In this document: one piece after another, positions 9,476 through 19,025 of the stretch
How the letters are laid out: every line of letters starts with the position of its first letter
How positions within the stretch are numbered: position 1 is the first letter of the stretch
From: Spirogloea muscicola
Lineage: Eukaryota; Streptophyta; Zygnematophyceae; Spirogloeales; Spirogloeaceae
Direction of reading: 5' to 3'
NCBI GenBank assembly: GCA_009602725.1
Contig: WELB01000176.1
Location: 77,311-141,310 of the forward strand
Length of the DNA stretch: 64,000 nt
The notes under the pieces: generated by a model
The model's input: only the letters and a program-made list of their open reading frames with translations
Told to the model about the DNA's origin: nothing
Databases searched by the model: none
Translations under genes and position numbers: made by a program

Positions 9476-10075
9476 CTCATGTCTCCACGTGCTCCTGCCG
9501 TCGTCGCCGGGGCTGCTGATTGCGCCGCCACCACTGTCCCGCACTTGTTGCTCCCGGATGTCCAAGTTGAGGTCGAGGATGCGCATCGGCTCCATGGCCC
9601 CGCGCGCCGGAGTGACCCCCTCGCGGCAGCTCTGGCTTGCAGCGCTGTCATGGCGCCAGCCTGATAGCCAAGGCCGCGCAGTCCCGGGACAGCCGCATGC
9701 ACTCGGCGGTGCAGCTGCAGCTGGTGGCTGCCGTGGCAGCAGCTGACATGCCGGGCGCAGCCTGCGACAGCGGCAACAATGCCTCGGCGACGCCCGGCAT
9801 GCCAGCTACTGCCATGGCAGCCACCGGCTGCAGCTGCCCCGCCGACTGCATGCGGCTGTTCAGGGACTGGGCGGCCACAATGCCTCGCCGCCGATGCCAG
9901 CGCCACCAGCGCCAACAGCGCCAGCCAGCGGGGGCACTCCGCGCGCGGGGGCACGGAGCCGATGCGCATTCTCGACCTCAACGTGGACGTCCTTGAGCCG
10001 CAAGTGCAAGACCGTGGAGGTGCAGGCAGCAGCCCCAGTGATGGCAGCAGGGATACGTGGAGACTTGAGTAGGTA
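9476..10075. repeat. Imperfect palindrome with arms of about 280 bp
   Basis: The left arm (about 9476-9760) and right arm (about 9795-10075) are inverted copies around a short spacer near 9762-9793. Matching blocks include GTCTCCACGT on the left against ACGTGGAGAC on the right. GAGGTCGAGGATGCGCATCG is matched by CGATGCGCATTCTCGACCTC with one mismatch. Read outward, each arm encodes the same peptide start, EPMRILDLN, ending DxTWR at the outer edge. The arms have diverged moderately, so the structure is not a simple assembly fold-back. Confidence 0.75.
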
Positions 10076-10674
10076 CTCACGCTTCTACACGCTGAAGGAG
10101 CCGCCGATCTGGCCCAAGAAGAGTGGCGTGGTCAAGCAAGGTGAGCACCGGTCTGCACTGTTGCGTTATCGTTGTGGACGGTCTTCCCGCAACAACCGGT
10201 GTCACTGGACCACTCACCGCCTCTTGTCTCCTTCAGGCCAAGCGCTGGCTGAGTGGAAGGGATTACTCACCACCTTTTCCGGGAAGCATCCGAGCTTGGA
10301 CAAGGACGTGAAGCCTGCCAAGCGAAGTACAAGCGCCTCGACAAATCCTACAAAGAGGAGAAAGGAAGAGGGGCCCGAGCGGCGAGGCGGCATCAACTCT
10401 TCGCGGCAGTGCGGCCGCGGTCTTTGACATCATCGACTCATACCAGGGATCGAGCCTAACGTTAAATCTACAGCACAGATTGACAGCGGCGGCTGCTCGA
10501 TCGATCTTCTGGGCATGGCGCCCAGGGAGGAGGCCTGGACAAGTCAGCGGAAGAGGAAGGCCGACGCACAGGCCAATTGGCTGGAGACGCTATTGACTCA
10601 AAGTTGTAGAGTTAAAGCAAGCGGACTCGCGGGACTTCACGTCCCTGATCAGCAGGCTGATTGAGAAGCTGTAG
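9957..10674 (+). pseudogene. Myb/SANT-like Harbinger partner protein, probably broken
   Basis: A frame near 10265-10375 reads HLFREASELGQGREACQAKY then KRLDKSYKEEKGR. This resembles the last helix and basic tail of the Myb/SANT-like domains that accompany Harbinger transposases (pattern R..C..KY..L.K.YK..K). Downstream pieces, FDIIDSYQGSSLT and, ending at 10674, LKQADSRDFTSLISRLIEKL, look like the usual acidic and C-terminal leucine-rich parts, but they lie in different frames. Either introns or frame errors separate them. An upstream exon may be the right palindrome arm (EPMRILDLNVDV...) plus YSRFYTLKEPPIWPKKSGVV after a donor near 10072. Such proteins bind transposon ends and carry the transposase into the nucleus. 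The call rests on a short match. Confidence 0.45.
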
Positions 10675-10859
10675 TAAGGGCCGGCAGCAATCTGATTGTC
10701 AAGACGTTGATCTAAAATACTTCTCAGACTCTGTCTCTTTCCAAAATCGTCACAGAATTTCGAGATGATCAATCAGCTGTAGTAGGGGCCGGCGGAGCTC
10801 TGACCGCCAACGATGATGGACAGATTCCAAACAGTCAAATCGATCTGTCTCTTCCAAGA

Positions 10860-12067
10860 ATGTTTGCAGACCATGCTATCGTCACAGTCCGACGAGTCCA
10901 GCACCATGTCTTGCTGTGCATAGAGGGTGCGTGCGAGTGCATCCCTCCTCTGAGCGCCTTCAGCCGCTTCTTGGACATTGGAGTGGTTGATGTTGTCCTC
11001 GTCCGCGGGCTTGCATTCTGGCATCCAGTCGGCATCGGCCGCATCGTTGTCGTCAATGCACATGTTGAGCAAGACGATGCACGCCCCGACTTGGAGGGGC
11101 ACATTCTTGAGCGGGACGTCCACCCGCTTCTGAGGTAGTCTGAAGCGCCCTGGAGATGTCCCAACTCCTGCTCGACCACCATTCTGGAGCTTGACTGCGT
11201 GTAGTTCAAGTCCTTTTGAAGGGCTGACAAATCCTCCCGGCGTCCTTTGTAAGAACTCAACATTGTCGGCGCCGCGGATAGGCTGCATCCCCAAGCAGAC
11301 AGTAGTCTCCAAGTCGGCCTCTTGCGCACGCCAGGCCGATCCTGCTCTGCGAGAAGACCATGAAGTCGTGCATGCTGCCGCACCGGCCGATGTCGAAGTC
11401 CAAGATCTTGCCGTTGGCGTCAGCGACCACCTACAGGACCACGGAGTGGTGGCTCTTTCGGCTGACTGCGGCATGATCACTTGGAGTCTTGATAGGGATG
11501 TGCGAGCCGTCGACTGCGCCGATGACGAACGGGATGCCTGCGAGCTCCTGGACTTCGGCAGCCATGCCGGCCAGCTCCTTGTGCGTCGGCCACATGACAT
11601 GCTCCAGCAGCAGGATGTCTCTGATGGCGATCAGCACATCTTTGATGGTGATGCTAGCCGTGCACGCCGCTATCCCAAGAAGATCGGTGATGGCCCTGAG
11701 TCGGCATCCGGTTGCCAGGCGGTGCAGCGTGGCCGCAATCCTTGCTGCCACCGGCACAGCTGCTCTGAACTGCGTGTCCCGCTTCTCGATCGTGCCGCCG
11801 AGAGCCCGGACCAGCTTGTCCAAGCCTCTGCACAACACTCTCACGCGCTTCCGGAAGCCCTGCTCGTTGAAGTCGACCTGCAGCTGCTGGAGCCAGCCGG
11901 GCGGCAGGGTGGAGCTCCACAAGGAGGCGCGGTGCTCTCTCCTCCTCCCCGTGCAGCATCACCATGGCCACGACAGCCACGCTCTCGAGCTGCAGTGCCC
12001 GGCGCAGCTGCCAGCAGGCCAGGACTGTCATCACGATGCAGCGGAGCCGCCTCCGCTCGGGCGCCAT
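10860..12067 (-). pseudogene. PIF/Harbinger DDE transposase, degenerate
   Basis: The frame starts at an ATG at 12067 and reads MAPERRRLRCIVMTVLACW. It continues with GWLQQLQVDFNEQGFRKRVR, RLATGCRLRAITDLLGIA and the family core GIPFVIGAVDGSHIPIKTP, which holds the first catalytic Asp. After SVVL comes an in-frame TAG near 11430, where the family normally has Gln. The frame then continues VVADANGKILDFDIGRCGS, MHDFMVF and LLGDAAYP. Later blocks (LSSYKGRREDLSALQK, VVEQELGHLQG, then VPLKNVPLQVGACIVLLNMC) sit in other frames. At least one stop and two or three frameshifts are therefore present. Harbinger transposases cut and paste DNA with a DDE triad. This copy should be inactive unless supplied in trans. 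Confidence 0.8.
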
Positions 12068-12177
12068 GCCTGCAGGCCTGGTGGGCAGCGGGAGGGGGGG
12101 GGGAGCTTGCGCCTGCGGGGGCGCTCGACCAGGCTGCAGGCGGCGGCGGCGCTGCTGCTGACGGGAGCCGTTATTTC

Positions 12178-12370
12178 TGACGGCTGCCGTCACGCCGCAG
12201 CTACAAACGGCGGTATGGCGCCCCCCGCGGCCTGACTGCGGCTCCCGCCGTGTCGGCGACGGGCCGGCCGCCGGCTCCGCCGGCGGCGGCGGTAGCAGCG
12301 ATGGCGGCGGATCCAGGTCGCGGGACGGGGGCCAGCGCCTGCCATGGCGGCCACGGCTGCAGCTGCGGAA
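12178..12370 (+). repeat. Direct repeat R2 (pairs with R1 at 9262-9475)
   Basis: R2 starts CTGACGGCTGCCGTCA and shares with R1 the ordered blocks CTGACTGCGGCTCCCGCCGT, GGCTCCGCCGGCGGCGGC and CCAGCGCCTGCCATGGCGGC. It has scattered substitutions and short GGC length differences. It lies just upstream of the transposase start. Confidence 0.7.
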
Positions 12371-12597
12371 GGCGGCGCCTTCATGGCGGCGGCGGCGGTT
12401 GCGGCGGCGGCGGCGACATGTGACTCGGGAGGGGTCCAGCCGGCGGCGGCGGCGGCGGCGGCGGCCATGGCACGGGATGGGGCGCCCACAGGGAAGGGCT
12501 GCTCTCAAGCGAGGGCCGCCGAGCTGGGCGATGCTGCAGCTCACCACCCTCCCTCCGTCCTGCGGGCGGCCCGAGGTGCGAGCTGCATTCACACCTT

Positions 12598-12666
12598 NNN
12601 NNNNNNNNNNNNNNNNNNNNNNNNNNNNNNNNNNNNNNNNNNNNNNNNNNNNNNNNNNNNNNNNNN
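12598..12666. other. Assembly gap (69 N)
   Basis: A run of Ns sits in GGC-rich sequence. It removes the 5' end of the VPS54 gene. True gap length is unknown. Confidence 0.95.
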
Positions 12667-15600
12667 GGCAGCGGCGGCGACGCCACGTGGCAGGCCGACG
12701 GCGTCCCGCCGCCGCCGCCGGCACCGGGCCTGCTCCCGGACGTGGCCCGCGCCGACCTGGCGCCGTACCTCGAGGCCATAGCCGAGCCCTACGGCCGCTT
12801 CGTGGACGTCCGGCAGCACGACGGCTGGGAGCGGGCCGGCGGCCATGGCAGCGGCGCCGTTATGGAAACGGCTGCGGTTACGGAAACGGCTGCCGCCGTC
12901 GAGGAGGGCTCCGCCGGAGGCCATGGCGGCGGCGACGAGGGCGGCGGCGGCGGCCTGGCGGCGTGCACGCGCCAGATCCCGCCGCTCTTCTTCGCCGAGG
13001 ACTTTGCGCTGGAGAGCGGCGCAACGTTTGCGGCGGCGTGCCAGGTGGCGGGGGCGCCGGCGGCGCCGTCGGCCAGCCTGATGCTGCAGGAGAAGCTGTC
13101 GCACTATCTGGACCTGGTGGAGGTCCACCTCGTGCGCGAGATCTCGGCCCGCTCCTCGTCCTTCTTCGACGCCCTGGCGCAGCTGGAGGGCCTCCACGCC
13201 ACCGTCGCGGCGACGTGCGGCCGCGTCGCCGGCCTGCGGGGCACCGTCGGTGCGCTCCACGCGGACCTGGCCGGCAGCGCCGCGGCTGTCCAGGCGCTCG
13301 GACAGCGGCGCGCCGACCTGCTGGAGCTCGAGGCGAAGCTGCGCCTCGTGTCGTACGTCCGCCACGCGGCGGCCACGCTGCAGCTCCTCGTGGCCTCCGC
13401 CGACTGCACCGCCGCGCTCGACGTCATCGACGACCTCCGCCGCCTGCTGTACAGCGATGACCTCGTGGGGTTCCACTGCTTCCGGCACCTCGGTGACCAG
13501 CTCGCGTCCGCCGCGCAGTCCGTGAACGGCATGCTCATGGCCGACTTCGTGCGTGAGGCGATCCACGAATCGGCCGACCTCGAGCCCAGCGCAATACTCG
13601 CCAGCTTCGCTGCACACGACAAGCTCCCGGCCATCGCGGCGCTCGAAGTGGCGGCGGATGACGGACTGATGGCGCCAGAGGTAGGCGGGGGCGGCAGCGG
13701 CAGCAGCGGCGGCGAGGACGAGGCCACTGCGCGCTTGCGGGAGCAGCTGCTGCCGATTGCCATCGGCCTGCTCCGCACGTCCAAGCTCCCGGCGGTGCTG
13801 CGCATGTACAAGGAGACGCTCATGACCGACATCAAGGTGGCGATCAAGTGCGTTGTCGCCGAGGTCCTGCCCGTCCTCGTCGCCTCGACGCCGGCGGTGG
13901 CGGCTGCTGCTGACGACGAGCAGCTTGCCACCGCTGACAGTGTTGGCCCCACGCTGGCTGTCAAGCTGCGGGGCCTGCCGGCCGATGGCTTTGTGCGGCT
14001 TCTCGGCGCCGTGTCCAATGTCGTCCAGCGGCGGCTGGCACGCGCTGCAGCCGTGCGTGCCGTGACTGAGCAGATCGTTGGCGGTCTACCCGGCTCGTAT
14101 GCCGCGGCAGCGGTGGCCGCCGCGCTCGCCAGCGGCGTCGCCCAGGCGCAGCGCGAGGAGGCAGGTGACAGGGGGGCAGCCGACGGCGGTCTGGCGTTGT
14201 CATCCAAGCAGTTCCGTGCCGACGTCGTGCGGGAAGGCGCGGAGGCCCTCTGGGCAGGCTGCGACGCAGCGCACGGCCGGTGGGCGAAGCTCCTCGGAGT
14301 GCGAGCGGCGATACACGCGCGGCTGGCGCTGGGCGAGTTTGTGGCGGTGTATGGAGTCACGCAGGACTTCATTGCCTCGACGGAGCGTGTTGGCGGGCGC
14401 CTTGGTTACGCCATTCGCGGCACGCTGCAGAGCCAGGCGAAGGCGTTTGTCGACGCACAGCACGCCGGCCGCATGGGGGCGCTGCAGGCGGCGCTCGAGC
14501 GCGAGACCTGGGTCGCTGTCAACGCCCCCGACGAGCTAAGGGACATCTTCAACTCCTTCCTGTCGTCGGAGGCTGATGATGGGGATAGCACCAACGAGCA
14601 CGGGCAGGCGCCGGTGCCACAGGTGGCCGCAACTGCCAATGGCTTGCCGCCTGTCTTCCCCCCTGCAAGAGTCTCCGAGGTGACTGTCAACGGCGTTGAA
14701 CCTGTCTTCCGCAGCGATCGACAAGCTGTTGACAACAGCCTGTCAGTTGCCGACACCGCCGAGCGTCGCCGCTCTGCCAGCAATCTCTCCGCGGACGGCG
14801 AGAACGGCAGCAGCAAGGCGGATGAGGCCCGCCCGAGTGGTGGATCCGAGCAAATGAACATTGGGAAGGTGGCGGCTGACACTGAGCCAGTATCGCACGC
14901 GGTCGTCATTGACGCTGGCAGCAATCGCGGCGAGCTGGGGTCTGCACAGCCAGAAGTGGGCTTGAAGCTCGACTTGAGATCAGGGCCACCGCCGAACGAC
15001 AGCAGCAGTAATGGAGGCGGTGGCGTTGGTGGCGGAGGTAGTCCAGAGGGCAGTGGCGCACAGGCGCTCCCGGTGGACCTTGATAATGCCTCCGGTGCTA
15101 CGTCAGCCGCTGTTAACGGCGATGCCTCAGCGGACTCTCAACAGGCTCTGAACGAGCCGGAGCCAGCAGCGGCAGTGCAGGTGCAGTCTGGTCTCTCTGA
15201 GAAGGAGGTGAGCCAGAAGGTGCCACCGCTCGAGTCCACCAAGACCGCCGAGTTGCAGCGAAGCAGCGTGCAGCTCGGCAGCGGTGACTTGGCAGGGGTG
15301 CCGGCAGTGGTGGACGGGCAAGCTGCCAAGGCCCGTAAGCTGCGCGACAAGCCGTCCGTGAAGACGCTGCCCCTCAAGGGCAACAACTATCACGTGGTTG
15401 AGTGGTGAGCCTGCCCTGCCAAATCATGGGCAGCAGTATTATTGTCTTGGCTGCATGGGTTTATCATGGCTTTGTGGGAGAGCATTGCATAAGATGGCCT
15501 GCAGTATATGTGTCAAATGCTCCTATGTATGTGTAAACCTCTAGCAGTCACGATGCACGTCCTGGTGTGTATAACCTCGATTTCAGAAAACGTCGTGAAG

Positions 15601-18005
15601 TCAGATCAAATCAGAGCAGTCAGGTGGCCTGGAATATGCTGATGTCAGGCCAAGTTAGCAGTCTTGACTCCAGAGCAGGCCGGGAGCTTGAGGGCGAAGG
15701 CACTGATGTAGGGCAGTGTTGTGACTGCTGCTGCGGCGGGGGGCCAGCTCAGTGCTGCTGGCGACGCTGCTGCAAGAGAACCTGCACACTGCGGAGGCGC
15801 TGCCAGCCATGGCCATGGAGGTCGTGCACCGCGTTGCAGAGCTTTTGAAGCTCTTCAACTCGCGCACCTGTCAGCTCGTGCTCGGGGCCGGCGCCATGCA
15901 GGTACTCGGCGGGGCCCGTGATGCCTGCTCCTTGAGTAGAAGGAGCCAAAGTGCCGCACAGCAACTTGGCACTCGGACTGTGGTTGGTTACAGCTCAGGC
16001 CCTTTTGTGGCAGTTGGTCTGTGTTGCGCTACTCCTGACAGGGTGTCTGAGTTCCGCCGGTTGCAGGTTTCTGGGCTCAAGTCCATCACTGCCAAGCACC
16101 TGGCACTGGCCAGCCAGAGCATCAGCCTCTACTACGCCATCATCCCTGGTGAGGACACAAAGGTCCAGGGCTAGCCAAGGGCTAGCCATGCATAAAGCAT
16201 CTGGGGACTTGAGTCCATTGTCCTGTACAGATGGCTGGAACTGCCTGTGGACCTTGTCTGACAGGAAGGGTAAAGCATGTCGCAAGTATGCCCTGACATC
16301 TGAGGGGTTGCCCACACTGTTTGGTGCTGATGCCCACAATCACGGCCCTGTATGGTCTTGGGTTCTCACATACAGTGCTGGCATTGAAATGCTCGAGGAG
16401 CTTCACTAAGCTGCAAAAGTGGAAGTCAGAAAGACATCAATCATGCTGCCTATGCTTGCAGACATCCGGCGACTGCTCGCCCTGCACATTCCAGAGGCTC
16501 GCCAGGGCCTGCTGCTCACAGAGATCGACCACGTCTGCCAGGTGCGGTAACTGAAGACATTCTATAGTGCTTGACTCGTGCAACTCCTGAGTTGTTACCT
16601 GGCAGATGCAGTTGGGAGTCTTGACGGCAATCGGTCGGAAGAATTTGACTTTGCCTGGCTTTACCATGAAGCTCAACATATGAGTTGGAGACCTCACATA
16701 CTTGACTTACCACAAGCCCCTCAACAGCTGCGTCTCAAGTGTCAACTTGATCACGAAGCCCTGCTCATTCATGCCTTATGAACTACATGGACCGTGAGAA
16801 AATTGTTTGTATGCAGGTCTCAACTAGTCATATGTTGGATAGCTATCAAGGTGGCACTTTGCATACTTAACTGAGAAGCCCACATTGCATATGTACGGCT
16901 GTTTTGGCTTGCTGCTAGGATTACCGCGTGCACCGGGATGAGATACACTCCAAGCTGGTCGCGATCATGAAGGAGCGGCTAGTGGTACACCTACGCACTC
17001 TCCCTGGCACCGCAGAGGCCTGGGCCAAAGATGCAGCGGCAACAGAGAACAGGCCTGGCGATGAGCAGGCCAGCCAATTTGCACGCGCCCTCACAAAGGC
17101 AAGACCCAATGATGGTTGCTGCATTTAAGTACCTTGTGCATCAGTTTGATAAGGCTTTTTCCAGGATTGGTTTGGTTCCTCATAAGCACTATTATGGCCA
17201 CTCAAGCCGGCCGCCACAAAGTGTGGATTGATCGTCAATCAAATGTGCATACAGGAAGTTGGCGTCCTGCACCGCGTGCTGTCGCCCATTCTGCTGGACG
17301 GGGATGTTTGTTCCATTTTCACGTGAGCTTCTGCGCTTCAAAGTCACCATGGTGCAGGCAACAAACCTGCAGCCATTTAGTAAGCTTGCAGGCATGCAGT
17401 CTGTGTTGAGGGCTGCCTTCAACTTGCTGTGGTGATTTTGTGGAGCTTTGTGCAGGCGGGTGGTGGCGCTCTTCCACTCCCAGCTCTCGGACGCATTTTC
17501 CCGGCTGGACCTGGCCAATCCCCAGATTAGAAGAAGGTGAGCTCGTCACTGGCAGTGTTCGCCATCTTGCTAGGGTGCTCAAACTCCGACGTGCCTGACT
17601 AAGCACTCTCAAGCTATGTGCTCAAGCTGGCGGACAGATAGACTGCTGGGTGCTCGTCAGCACAAAGACAGGACTGAGTCTTGACATGAAATCTTATATT
17701 GTAATGCTAAGATGAAAGCTCTGCACCACTAGCAACGCGATCAACTTCTGTGGCAGCCTTGTACCTCTGCGGCCGGTCAGTCATTGAAGCTCAGCCCACT
17801 AATTATTCAATGTATTTCTCAGGCTTCTCCAATGTTCTGGCTTTTGCACAGGGTCCTGCAGGATGTGCAGCTGATCTTACTCGGCCTCAGCGCGCTGCCA
17901 GTTGACGCCCCGCCGGGCAAGGCCCGGCAACTGGATCTTGACAGCTTTTTGGCGACGCACTACAGCGGTGGCGATGGCACAGTTGCTAGCATGTCACCCT
18001 CATGA
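12667..18005 (+). CDS. VPS54, GARP tethering complex subunit
   Basis: GARP tethers endosome-derived vesicles at the trans-Golgi. The frame is open from the gap at 12667. The core matches VPS54: LMLQEKLSHYLDLVEVHLVR, EISARSSSFFDALAQLEGLH, LVASADCTAALDVIDDLRRL and GFHCFRHLGDQLASA (about 13080-13500). A C-terminal VPS54 domain begins near 14210 (SSKQFRADVVREGAEALW). A Ser/Gly/Asn-rich linker at 14570-15300 divides that domain. The TGA at 15406 is not the end, because a GTGAGC donor starts at 15405. Later exons are 15748-15901 (LLATLLQENLHTAEALPAMA), about 16068-16148, 16462-16541, 16919-17098, 17255-17322, 17456-17536 and 17852-18005. They supply DYRVHRDEIHSKLVAIMKER and LHRVLSPIL. The intron after 17098 appears to use a GC donor (AAG|GCAAGA). 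The start is lost in the gap. Family assignment is firm. Confidence 0.88.
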
Positions 18006-18568
18006 CGCCCCCAGGGAGGGGCCTTGGGAAGGACTGGACGACACTCCTAGGCTCGCGCGCTGCAGCTCACTCTCCAGGATCAGCTGTGCAAACACTGCAG
18101 CTCACCCTTCAGGATCAGCTGTGCAAACAGCTGTGCAAAGGTGCTGGGAAAGCGGAAACTTAGCAGCGCAAAAGACGCTGCACACCGGAGTCTGTGCTTG
18201 CTGCATCCTTAAGTTGTGCTTTGTCGCCCGTCTTCAAAGGCTGCAGCAGCTGCAGCCTCAGCTCGTTGAGCACTGGGCTGGCCTCATGGGGACTTGGCGA
18301 GGAAGGGCGATTGAGGGAGGTACGGGGAGGGTGCTGACTCAGGGTTTAGTGGCCGTCATAAGCAATAAATAATGCTCGTTTTAGTGCTGGACATGGATCC
18401 CCTGCACAGTGGTGAGGTTATGGAGCAGTGGGATATCAGCGATTAGTGGGTGCCCGCAAACCGATTGCTGTGACTTGGAAGCTCGGACACACTCGAGCTT
18501 GTGCAGATTGGCAAAATTGTGACTATGAGGCTGCTGCTGCTAATGCAAGTACTTCAATACGATGTTAA
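18006..18568. other. Intergenic, with a short tandem repeat
   Basis: This is 3' flank of VPS54. It contains two copies of CTGCAGCTCAC followed by CAGGATCAGCTGTGCAAACA, at about 18060-18125. No gene is apparent before the copia element begins at 18569. Confidence 0.5.
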
Positions 18569-19025
18569 TGTTGAATATAGAAATATGGTGAATCAGTGGG
18601 TCGGTAGAACCACCCACTATGCCTATTCTTCTATGCCGATGAGAAACTCCCTAGATAAGGGGAGGCCCTGGCTGGGCACATTATTGGACCAAACACTCTT
18701 GCGGCTCTGTGTGCGGCAAGGCGGCGCTGTGTGCGCGGCGGCTCTGTGTGAGGCGAGGCGGCGCTGTGTGCGCGGCGGCTGTGTGAGGCGAGGCGGCGCT
18801 GTGTGCGCGGCGGCTCTGTTTGAGGCGAGGCGGCGCTGTGTGCGCGGCGGCTCTGTGTGCGGTGAGGCGGTGCTGTGTGTGCGGCAGTTCTGTGTGCGGC
18901 CAGGTGAAGCTGAGTGCTCGCCGGCTCTGCGTGTAATCAGGCAACCCTTTGTGATACTCTCAACTCTTTGTGATCATGTACGCATTTGCGTCAAAACGAG
19001 GGCTGGCAGAGCAAGAATTCCAACA
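18569..19025 (+). repeat. Left LTR of the copia element
   Basis: The 457-bp repeat contains an internal array of four or so degenerate units of about 37 bp (CTGTGTGAGGCGAGGCGGCG...) that make its middle very GC-rich. TSD GTTAA lies immediately to its left. Confidence 0.92.

Larger units (their letters stand above)
9476..12177. mobile_element. Decayed PIF/Harbinger-type DNA transposon
   Basis: The region holds a degenerate DDE transposase of the Harbinger family on the minus strand and a Myb/SANT-like protein on the plus strand, the two genes typical of PIF/Harbinger elements, here convergent. It lies between direct repeats R1 and R2. I could not identify short terminal inverted repeats or a 3-bp target duplication, so the true element ends are unknown. 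Near 10670 and 10780 two short direct repeats (CTGTAGTA-GGGCCGGC) separate the two genes. Confidence 0.65.

Noticed and set aside
12589-13617. 342-codon minus-strand frame across the N gap
   Set aside because: It overlaps the VPS54 exon, runs through Ns and has only Arg/Gly/Leu-rich composition, so it is a shadow frame.
15406-15408. TGA as the end of the VPS54 protein
   Set aside because: A GTGAGC donor overlaps it, and downstream exons complete the VPS54 C-terminal domain in phase.
18681-18944. Cys/Arg- or His/Ala-rich frames inside the copia LTRs
   Set aside because: They arise from the 37-bp GC-rich array and appear in both LTRs; they are not genes.
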